Positions 54,972 through 64,000 of a stretch of DNA of 64,000 bases are shown piece by piece. Location of the stretch: assembly GCF_000192745.1 (NCBI RefSeq), contig NC_015259.1, forward strand, positions 759,001-823,000, read 5' to 3'. The notes beneath the pieces were generated by a model, which had not been told where the DNA came from, ran no database searches, and saw nothing but the letters and a program-made list of their open reading frames with translations. Within the stretch, counting starts at the first letter, position 1; every line of letters begins with the position of its first letter. This DNA comes from Polymorphum gilvum SL003B-26A1. GTDB lineage: Bacteria; Pseudomonadota; Alphaproteobacteria; Rhizobiales; Stappiaceae. A program made the translations under genes and the position numbers.

Positions 54972-56771
54972 TCAGTGGTTGTTGCGTGGCAGGCCACCGG
55001 TGTGGGCGACGTCGCGGTACTTGACCGCCGGCCTGAGGACCATGCCCTTGTCGAACTGCTCGACCATGCCGCGCTGGATCTCCTGCCAGGGCGTCTGGTG
55101 CGGCGCGTAAGCGAAGCCGCCGGCGGCCTCGAGTTCGGCGCGGCGGGCGGCCAGGTCCTCGTCGGAGACCAGAATGTTCGCCGTGCCCCGCTTCAGGTCG
55201 ATGCGGACCCGGTCGCCGGTTCGCACGAGCGCCAGCCCGCCCATCGCGGCAGCCTCCGGAGCGGCGTTGAGGATCGACGGCGAGCCGGAGGTGCCGGACT
55301 GGCGGCCGTCGCCTATGCATGGCAGGGAACGGATGCCGCGCTTCAGAAGCGCGGCCGGCGGCTGCATGTTGACCACCTCGGCGCCGCCCGGATAGCCGAT
55401 CGGGCCGGTGCCGCGGATGAACAGCAGGCAGTGCTCGTCGATCTCCAGCGCAGGGTCGTCGATGCGGGCGTGATAGTCCTCCGGCCCCTCGAAGACGACG
55501 GCGCGGCCCTCGAAGGCGTCCGGATCGTCGGGGTTGGACAGGTAGCGCTGGCGGAAGTCCGGCGAGATCACGCTGGTCTTCATGAGCGCGCTGTCGAACA
55601 GGTTGCCCTTCAGGTTGAGGAAACCGGCGCGCTCCTTCAGCGGCCGGTCGAACGGGCGAATGACCTCCGGCGCAGCGATCTCACAGGCGATGCAGTTCTC
55701 GCGGATGGTCCGGCCGTTGGCGGTGACCGCCTCGGGATGGGGCAGGCGGCCGGCGCGCAGCAACTCTCCGACGACGGCGGGCACGCCTCCGGCGTGATGA
55801 TAGTCCTCGCCGAGATATTCGCCCGCCGGCTGCAGGTTGACCAGCAGCGGCACGTCGAGGCCGATATCCTGCCAGTCGTCGTTGTCGAGCGGCACGCCGA
55901 GATGGGCGGCGATGGCGTTCAGATGGATCGGCGCGTTGGTCGAGCCGCCGATGGCGGAGTTGACGACGATAGCGTTCTCGAAGGCAGCGCGCGTCATGAT
56001 GTCGGAAGGCTTGAGGTCCTCCCAGACCATGTCGACGATGCGCCGGCCGGTCTCGTAGGCGATCTGGCCGCGCTCGCGGTAGGGTGCGGGAATGGCGGCG
56101 GCTCCGGGCAACTGCATGCCGAGTGCCTCGGCGAGCGAGTTCATCGTCGTTGCCGTCCCCATGGTGTTGCAGTAGCCGACGGAGGGTGCGGAGGAGGCCA
56201 CCAGGTCCATGAAGCCGTCGTAGTCGATCTCGCCGGCGGCGAGCATTTCGCGCGCCTTCCACACGATGGTGCCCGAGCCGGTGCGCTCGCCCTTGTGCCA
56301 GCCGTTGAGCATCGGCCCGACCGACAGGGCGATGGCCGGGATGTTGACGGTCGCGGCGGCCATCAGGCAGGCCGGCGTGGTCTTGTCGCAGCCGATTGTC
56401 AGCACGACGCCGTCGATCGGATAGCCGTGCAGCACCTCGACGAGGCCGAGATAGGCGAGGTTGCGGTCGAGCGCGGCGGTCGGGCGCTTGCCGGTTTCCT
56501 GGATCGGATGGACCGGGAACTCGAAACAGACGCCGCCGGCGGCGACGATGCCCTCGCGCACACGCCTAGCCAGCTCGAGGTGATGGCGGTTGCAGGGCGA
56601 CAGGTCCGAGCCGGTCTGGGCGATGCCGATGATCGGCTTGCCGGATTGCAACTCCGCGCGCGTCAGGCCGAAGTTCAGGTAGCGCTCGATGTAGAGCGCG
56701 GTCATGCCCGGGTCATCGGGGTTGTCGAACCAGGCGGTCGAACGCAGGTAGCGTCGGGTGCGGTCGGGCAT
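54972..56771 (-). CDS. IlvD/Edd-family sugar-acid dehydratase (D-xylonate or L-arabinonate dehydratase type)
   Basis: 599 residues. Iron-sulfur and active-site motifs include [31 protein letters not shown] and [18 protein letters not shown]; the C-terminal INLKRG and [18 protein letters not shown] segments fit the family. Length and the [18 protein letters not shown] start resemble sugar-acid dehydratases rather than the 560-residue valine-pathway IlvD. It may make 2-keto-3-deoxy sugar acids from pentonates. With xylA also present, two pentose routes could exist, but the other oxidative genes are not here. A LacI-type palindrome lies upstream. Confidence 0.85.
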   Translation of the reverse strand: MPDRTRRYLRSTAWFDNPDDPGMTALYIERYLNFGLTRAELQSGKPIIGIAQTGSDLSPCNRHHLELARRVREGIVAAGGVCFEFPVHPIQETGKRPTAALDRNLAYLGLVEVLHGYPIDGVVLTIGCDKTTPACLMAAATVNIPAIALSVGPMLNGWHKGERTGSGTIVWKAREMLAAGEIDYDGFMDLVASSAPSVGYCNTMGTATTMNSLAEALGMQLPGAAAIPAPYRERGQIAYETGRRIVDMVWEDLKPSDIMTRAAFENAIVVNSAIGGSTNAPIHLNAIAAHLGVPLDNDDWQDIGLDVPLLVNLQPAGEYLGEDYHHAGGVPAVVGELLRAGRLPHPEAVTANGRTIRENCIACEIAAPEVIRPFDRPLKERAGFLNLKGNLFDSALMKTSVISPDFRQRYLSNPDDPDAFEGRAVVFEGPEDYHARIDDPALEIDEHCLLFIRGTGPIGYPGGAEVVNMQPPAALLKRGIRSLPCIGDGRQSGTSGSPSILNAAPEAAAMGGLALVRTGDRVRIDLKRGTANILVSDEDLAARRAELEAAGGFAYAPHQTPWQEIQRGMVEQFDKGMVLRPAVKYRDVAHTGGLPRNNH

Positions 56772-56807
56772 GAGCGTCTCTCCCTCGTCGCCGGCGCGGC
56801 CGGACTC

Positions 56808-56825
56808 AATCGATTAGATCGCGAT
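56808..56825. promoter_or_regulatory. Candidate operator upstream of the dehydratase
   Basis: AATCGATT (56808-56815) has the LacI-family core AAnCGnTT. It is next to a second 8-base palindrome, ATCGCGAT (56818-56825). On the minus strand CTAATC recurs, in GCTAATCATCG and TCTAATCGATT. The site is 37 to 54 bases before the dehydratase start (56771). No LacI gene is in the window. Confidence 0.4.
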
Positions 56826-56859
56826 GATTAGCATGCCTGACGGGCCTCGGGGTAGGCAG

Positions 56860-58533
56860 TCAGGCGAGCCCGGCGGCCTGTGCGAGGATTGCGTCGGCCT
56901 CCTCGTCGGCGTCGCCGCGCCAGGCGACGACCTGATCCGGACGCACCAGAGCGAGCCGTGCCTCGTAGAGCGCGCGGGCTTCTGCGGTGGGGACATGGAC
57001 CAGCCTCAGGTCCAGCCCGGCGGCACGGGCGGCGGTTTCGAAGGCTGTGCCCGGCGGGGCATCGGCGCCGAGACGCAGCAGGGTCCATTCGAAGCCGAAC
57101 AGGTCGTAGAGAGAGGTTTCGCCGTCGATCCAGATGTGCGGCGCGCGGCCGCCCGGACAGGCGGTCGGCCGATAGTCGTTGGCGGCGTCTGGCGGCGGCT
57201 CGGTGCCATCGGCGACGATGATCGGCGAGCCGTCGTAGCGCGCGCCGAAGGTGACGCCGGGAATGTCGAACTCGCGACGGACATGGGCGTTGAAGTGCGC
57301 GCCGGCGCGCCGGCGCGCGGCCTCCCCGGCAGGACTGTCCCGCTCCAGGTCCGGATCGGGGCGGAAATGACCCATGGAGTCGGCGAAGGCGCGGGCATAG
57401 CCGGTGTTGCGCACCGCGACCGGGCGGCGCTCCGCCGCGTAGCTGTCGAGCAACGACGGCGCCGCGATGCCCTTGACGACGGCGGCGAGCTTCCAGCCGA
57501 GGTTGACGGCGTCCTCGATTGCCGTGTTGTAGCCGAGCCCGCCGGCGGGGGTGAACAGATGCGCCGCATCGCCACCGATGAAGACGCGGTCCGCCTGCAT
57601 GCCGTCCGACACCAGGGCATGGCCGGCGGTCCAGCCGCCGCGCGACAGGATCTCGATCTCGAAATCCGCAGGCGGCGCGCCGGCAAAGACCGCCTGCAGG
57701 ACCATCGCCCGCGCGCGCTCGTCGGTTATCGCCTCCTCGTCCTCGCCGTCCTTCAGCTGAGTGTGGAAGGCGAATTCGTCGCGCCCGTTGACGCTGGCCA
57801 TGAAACTGCGCCGCTCGGAATTGAAGGTGCAGTACATCCAAGCGCGCTTGTGCGGGACGACGTCATAGAAGGCGGGAGCCCGCAGGTAGACGGCGTACAT
57901 GCGCCCGCCCATGAAGTCGCGGACGACGCCGGTCTCGCCGGCATAGGAAAAGCCCAGCTTCTGGCGCACGAAGCTGCGAGCGCCGTCGGCGCCGACCAGC
58001 CACAGGCCGGACACCGTTGTCCGGCTGCCGTCCGAAACGTTCTCGACCTCCGCCACTACGCCGTCGCCGGTGTCGGTGAAGTCCCGGAGCCTCCAGCCGT
58101 AGTTGACGGAGATCCCGTCCAGCGCTTCGGCCTTGGCGCGCAGGACCTTCTCGACGAACTTCTGCGATACGCGGTGGGGAAGTTCGGACGTGCTCCAGGC
58201 ACCCTTCGAGTGCTTGGCGACATCCGCGGCCCGGGATGCGGACGGCAGTTCGATGCGCGCCAGTTCATGCGCCGTGTGGCGGGTGAAATAGGCGATGTCG
58301 GTCGGATAGTCCGAAGGCAGGCCGAGCGCCCGAATCTCGTCGGCGAAACCGAGCCGCCGATAGTGCTCCATGGTACGGGCCTGGGTGGCGTTGGCCTGCG
58401 GATTGAAGGCCGTGTCCGGCTTCAGATCGACAAGCACGGCGGTCACGCCGCGCCGACCGAGTTCGTTGGCCAGCATCAGCCCACAGGGACCGCCGCCGGC
58501 GATGATCACGTCGCAACGATCCGGAATGTCCAC
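56860..58533 (-). CDS. FAD-dependent aromatic-ring monooxygenase family protein
   Basis: 557 residues of the PheA/TfdB/MhpA type. FAD-binding GGGPCGLMLANELGRRG at the N terminus, the DG motif WLVGADGARSFVRQKLG near 185, and RVFIGGDAAHLFTPAGGLGYN near 320. The C-terminal 150 residues are probably a thioredoxin-like dimerisation domain. The GTG at 58533 is preferred, with AGGAGG 11 bases before; a TTG at 58542 is open, but sits only 2 bases after that site. It probably hydroxylates an aromatic ring. No ring-cleavage gene is nearby, so the substrate cannot be named. Confidence 0.85.
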   Translation of the reverse strand: MDIPDRCDVIIAGGGPCGLMLANELGRRGVTAVLVDLKPDTAFNPQANATQARTMEHYRRLGFADEIRALGLPSDYPTDIAYFTRHTAHELARIELPSASRAADVAKHSKGAWSTSELPHRVSQKFVEKVLRAKAEALDGISVNYGWRLRDFTDTGDGVVAEVENVSDGSRTTVSGLWLVGADGARSFVRQKLGFSYAGETGVVRDFMGGRMYAVYLRAPAFYDVVPHKRAWMYCTFNSERRSFMASVNGRDEFAFHTQLKDGEDEEAITDERARAMVLQAVFAGAPPADFEIEILSRGGWTAGHALVSDGMQADRVFIGGDAAHLFTPAGGLGYNTAIEDAVNLGWKLAAVVKGIAAPSLLDSYAAERRPVAVRNTGYARAFADSMGHFRPDPDLERDSPAGEAARRRAGAHFNAHVRREFDIPGVTFGARYDGSPIIVADGTEPPPDAANDYRPTACPGGRAPHIWIDGETSLYDLFGFEWTLLRLGADAPPGTAFETAARAAGLDLRLVHVPTAEARALYEARLALVRPDQVVAWRGDADEEADAILAQAAGLA

Positions 58534-58565
58534 CTCGACCAACTCCTCCTTCGAATCCTGGAGGA

Positions 58566-61313
<2,748 letters not shown>

Positions 61314-61352
61314 GGCTGATGTGTCCTGTCAGGAATTCAGGTATCGTGCGCC

Positions 61353-61383
61353 TAGATAGGCCTTCCAGTCACTGGAAGGTCAA
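61353..61383 (-). promoter_or_regulatory. CueR-type promoter of copA
   Basis: On the minus strand, TTGACC (61383-61378) and TATCTA (61358-61353) are separated by 19 bases, the long spacer needed by MerR-family activators. The spacer contains a perfect dyad CCTTCCAGT-G-ACTGGAAGG (61361-61379 on the plus strand), which agrees with published CueR sites in layout. The start of transcription would be near 61346, 33 bases before the ATG. The cueR gene is not here. The remainder of 61384-61558 shows no gene. Confidence 0.88.
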
Positions 61384-61558
61384 GCCTTGTGCGGGTTGCC
61401 GCGCTTTTTTGCGCAGATCCCGCCGCTTCTGCCTGAAATATGAGCGTGTATGCCCTTCCGGCGCGAGCCTGTTGCGGTACACTTGACGTATAGGAAGTCC
61501 TTGCGATCCGCCGCATTTAAGGGTCCGATCCGTTTCTCGACATTCATCCGGGCGTTTC

Positions 61559-63328
61559 TCACTGGGGAGGGGGCAACCCCTCCCCGATTTTCGTTTCCAC
61601 CCGGTCAGGGGCCTCGCCCAGTCCGGCGCGCGACAGCAGCGTCATGGACGGCATCAGGCGCAGCAGGTCTTGCGTGTAGGGATGCTGCGGGCGTTCGAAC
61701 AGGTCGTCGGCGGTCGCCACCTCACACAGCGCGCCGTGGCGCATGACGCCGATGCGGCTGCACATCTGGCGGATGACGGCGAGGTCGTGGCTGATGAACA
61801 GCATTGTCAGGCCGAGTTCGTCCTGAAGGTCCTTCAGCAGGTTGAGGATCTGCGCCTGGATCGAGACGTCGAGCGCCGAGGTCGGCTCGTCGCAGATCAG
61901 GAACCGCGGCCGGGTGGCGAGCGCCCGGGCGATCGAGATGCGTTGGCGCTGGCCGCCGGAGAACTCGTGCGGGTATTTCGCCCCGGCCGCGGTGCCGAGG
62001 CCGACGTGATCGAGCAGGTCGTCGACGATGCGGCGCACCTCGGCGCCGGACCCGGCCAGCCGGTGGAAGCGGATCGGCTCGGCGACGATGTCGGCGACGC
62101 GCATGCGCGCGTTCAGCGAGGAATAGGGATCCTGGAAGATCATCTGCATCTGGCGGCGCATGGCCAGGACCTCGCGCCGGCGCGCCGGCGCGGTGAGCTC
62201 CGTGCCGGCGAAGGCGACCGAGCCGCCGGTCGGCCGGCAGAGGCCGGCGATGACGCGGGCGATGGTCGACTTGCCCGAGCCGCTCTCGCCGACGAGGCCG
62301 AAGGTCTCGCCGGGGAAGATGTCGAAGCTCACCTTCTTCAGGGCATCGACATGGCGCCGGCGCGAGGGCAGGATCGAGGTGCGCGTGCGGAACCGCATGT
62401 CGAGGTCGCGCACGCACAGCAGCGGCCCGTCGATGCGGCCGTAGGCGCGCGCCTGGCCGAGCCAGTGGGTGGCGACGTCGATGCGGCGCGTCGGCGTGCC
62501 GGCCGCCTCGATGTAGTCGACGACGGGGAACCGCTCCACCTTGACGTCGGGCCTGGGCACGGCGGAGATCAGGCTGCGGGTGTAGGGGTGATCGGGATCG
62601 CCCAGCACCTTGGCGGTCTCGCCGTATTCGACCAGCCTGCCCCGGTACATGACGGCGACATGGTCGGTGATGTCGGCGATGACGCCCATGTCGTGTGTGA
62701 TGAGCATCATGGCGACGTTGCGACGGGCGCACAGGTCCTTCAGCAGGGTGAGGATCTGCGCCTGGATGGAGACGTCGAGCGCGGTGGTCGGCTCGTCGGC
62801 GACGATCATCTCAGGGTTCGCGCACAGCGCCAGCGCGATCACCGCGCGCTGGCGCATGCCGCCGGAGAACTGGTGCGGGTACTGGCGGATGCGTATGGCC
62901 GGGTCGGGAATGCCGACGGCGTCGAGGAGGTCGACGGCGCGCCGGCGCGCCTCGGCGCGCGACAGCGGCAAGTGGGTGCGGATGGTCTCGACGAGCTGGG
63001 ATTCGATCGTCTGCAGCGGGTCGAGCGAGGTCAGCGGGTCCTGGAAGATCATGGCGATGCGCCGGCCGCGCAGGCGCCGCATGCGCGCCTCGTCGAGCGT
63101 GTCGATCCGCTCGCCGTCGAGGCGGATCTCGCCGGCGGCGATGCGGCCGGGCTCGGCCAGAAGCCCGATGACCGCGTTGCCGACGGTCGACTTGCCGGCG
63201 CCGCTCTCGCCGACGATGCCGAGGATCCTGCCGGGATCGAGCGCCAGGTCGAGGCCGTCGACGGCGACGAAGGTCGACCTGCGACCGGGAAACTCGACCC
63301 TGAGGCCGCGGATCTCGAGGACGGTCAT
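61559..63328 (-). CDS. Fused dipeptide/oligopeptide-type ABC transporter ATPase (DppD-DppF)
   Basis: 589 residues with two complete ATPase units. First (about 1-265): GESGAGKST, FSGGMRQRAVIALAL and MIVADEPTTALDVS. Second (about 305-580): GESGSGKST, FSGGQRQRISIARAL and FLICDEPTSALDVS. The linker holds a VAVMYRGRLVEYG and DHPYTRSLISAVP segment, as in DppD. Other bacteria encode these as two proteins of about 330 residues. It is 9 bases after the DppC-type permease. Powers import of peptides or other nickel/opine-type solutes across the inner membrane. Confidence 0.93.
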   Translation of the reverse strand: MTVLEIRGLRVEFPGRRSTFVAVDGLDLALDPGRILGIVGESGAGKSTVGNAVIGLLAEPGRIAAGEIRLDGERIDTLDEARMRRLRGRRIAMIFQDPLTSLDPLQTIESQLVETIRTHLPLSRAEARRRAVDLLDAVGIPDPAIRIRQYPHQFSGGMRQRAVIALALCANPEMIVADEPTTALDVSIQAQILTLLKDLCARRNVAMMLITHDMGVIADITDHVAVMYRGRLVEYGETAKVLGDPDHPYTRSLISAVPRPDVKVERFPVVDYIEAAGTPTRRIDVATHWLGQARAYGRIDGPLLCVRDLDMRFRTRTSILPSRRRHVDALKKVSFDIFPGETFGLVGESGSGKSTIARVIAGLCRPTGGSVAFAGTELTAPARRREVLAMRRQMQMIFQDPYSSLNARMRVADIVAEPIRFHRLAGSGAEVRRIVDDLLDHVGLGTAAGAKYPHEFSGGQRQRISIARALATRPRFLICDEPTSALDVSIQAQILNLLKDLQDELGLTMLFISHDLAVIRQMCSRIGVMRHGALCEVATADDLFERPQHPYTQDLLRLMPSMTLLSRAGLGEAPDRVETKIGEGLPPPQ

Positions 63329-63337
63329 GGCATCTCC

Positions 63338-64000
63338 TCAGCGCAGCTTCGGGTTCAGCGCGTCGCGCAGCCAGTCGCCGAGCAGGTTGACGGCGAGCAC
63401 CAGCAGCGCGAGGGCGAGGCCGGGGAAGATCGCGATCCACCATTCGCCGGAATAGAGGAAGTCGTTGCCGGTCGCGATCAGCGTGCCAAGCGAGGGTTGG
63501 GTCGGCGGCATGCCGACACCGAGGAAGGACAGCGTCGCTTCGGTGACGATGGCGATGGCGAGGTTGAGGGTGGCGATGACGAGGACCGGCCCCATGACGT
63601 TGGGCAGGATGTGGCGGACCATGATGACGGGGGCGGGAATGCCGATCACGCGCGCCGCCTGGACGTAGTCCTTGCTTTTCTCCACCATCGTCGAGCCGCG
63701 GACGGTGCGCGCATACTGGACCCAGAACGACAGCGCGAGGGCGAAGATCAGGATCCAGAAGGCGTAGACTTCTCGGTCGAGGGAGCCGAAAAGGCCGCGC
63801 GCGGCGCCGTCGACCAGCAGCGCGATCAGGATCGCCGGAAAGGTGAGCTGGACGTCGGCGATGCGCATGATCAGCGCATCGGTGCGGCCGCCGAAATAGC
63901 CGGCGATGAGTCCGAGCGCGATGCCGAGGATGGCGGCGGCGGCGACCGAGCAGACGCCGACCACGAGCGAGATCCGCATGCCGTAGAGGATGCCGGACAA
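63338..64000 (-). CDS. Dipeptide-type ABC transporter permease (DppC-like), N terminus outside the window
   Basis: The frame is open to the last base, whose codon (TTG) reads Leu within LSGILYGMRISLVVG, a mid-protein segment, so about 70 to 90 N-terminal residues are missing. About five hydrophobic segments remain. The coupling loop KDYVQAARVIGIP and the terminal GDWLRDALNPKLR are DppC-type motifs. Its stop is 9 bases before the fused ATPase gene. DppB and the binding protein should lie further upstream. Confidence 0.92.
   Translation of the reverse strand: MSGILYGMRISLVVGVCSVAAAAILGIALGLIAGYFGGRTDALIMRIADVQLTFPAILIALLVDGAARGLFGSLDREVYAFWILIFALALSFWVQYARTVRGSTMVEKSKDYVQAARVIGIPAPVIMVRHILPNVMGPVLVIATLNLAIAIVTEATLSFLGVGMPPTQPSLGTLIATGNDFLYSGEWWIAIFPGLALALLVLAVNLLGDWLRDALNPKLR

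Noticed and set aside
57295-57320. Clustered GCCGGCGCGCCGGCG palindromes, also near 62170 and 62940
   Set aside because: Such strings are expected in coding DNA of this GC content and follow codon use (Ala, Arg, Gly). They show no regular spacing.
61562-61586. Hairpin GGGGAGGGGG-CAAC-CCCTCCCC as a terminator
   Set aside because: It lies within the last codons of the fused ATPase gene and has no T-tract on the minus strand after it. It could still affect the RNA end, but support is too weak to list.

Overview
This is 64 kb of GC-rich, densely packed DNA with about 50 protein genes, no rRNA, no tRNA and no recognisable insertion sequence or phage gene. Gene content points to a heterotrophic Alphaproteobacterium, most likely of the Hyphomicrobiales (rhizobial) group: LivGFHM, UgpABCE-like, Xyl, Dpp and TRAP importers, PreT/PreA pyrimidine reduction, DctBD with a sigma-54 promoter, a ROK-type regulator beside the xylose genes and a Xyl isomerase operon. 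It reads as chromosome specialised in importing and breaking down small organic compounds. The genus cannot be fixed from sequence reading alone.

Layout. (1) 1-6264: the 3' part of a succinate-semialdehyde-type dehydrogenase, then a LysR regulator divergent from an operon of pxpA (LamB/YcsF), a 77-residue biotin carrier, a biotin carboxylase, and the two KipI/KipA (PxpB/PxpC) subunits. This looks like a 5-oxoprolinase locus merged with a split urea-carboxylase-like enzyme. (2) 6291-16082: an AraC regulator divergent from hyuB-hyuA (ATP-dependent hydantoinase/oxoprolinase) and a complete LivGFHM-type importer with its binding protein. (3) 16183-23070, minus strand: DeoR regulator, ATPase, sugar-type binding protein, two permeases, a DUF1932 dehydrogenase and a cupin-SnoaL fusion. 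(4) 23290-27614: an NMT1/THI5-type binding protein and preT-preA, both preceded by RutR-like palindromes, so a probable pyrimidine regulon. (5) 27920-30591: a nucleotide-sugar epimerase and ManC. (6) 30764-38390: ROK regulator and the xylose operon xylF-H-G-B-A. (7) 38531-42502: otsB, a GH15 hydrolase and otsA (trehalose metabolism). (8) 42623-44331: hpd with a divergent Lrp/AsnC regulator. (9) 44435-46898: a DUF533/TerB protein and a GMC oxidoreductase. (10) 46938-53484: dctB-dctD and a TRAP importer dctPQM with a near-consensus sigma-54 promoter and an upstream inverted repeat. (11) 53791-58533: a GFA-family protein, an SCP2 protein, an IlvD/Edd sugar-acid dehydratase and an aromatic-type flavin monooxygenase. 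(12) 58566-61383: a three-HMA copper ATPase whose promoter has the 19-bp CueR-type spacer and dyad. (13) 61559-64000: a fused DppD/DppF ATPase and a DppC-type permease cut by the window edge.

The pattern is one regulator plus one importer plus one short catabolic pathway, repeated. The least ordinary parts are the carboxylase/oxoprolinase operon next to a second ATP-dependent cyclic-amide hydrolase locus, the GH15 enzyme set inside a trehalose-synthesis operon, the cupin-SnoaL fusion at the end of an ABC operon, and two places where short tandem duplications begin exactly at a gene's stop codon. All functional calls are from motif reading; no database search was run.
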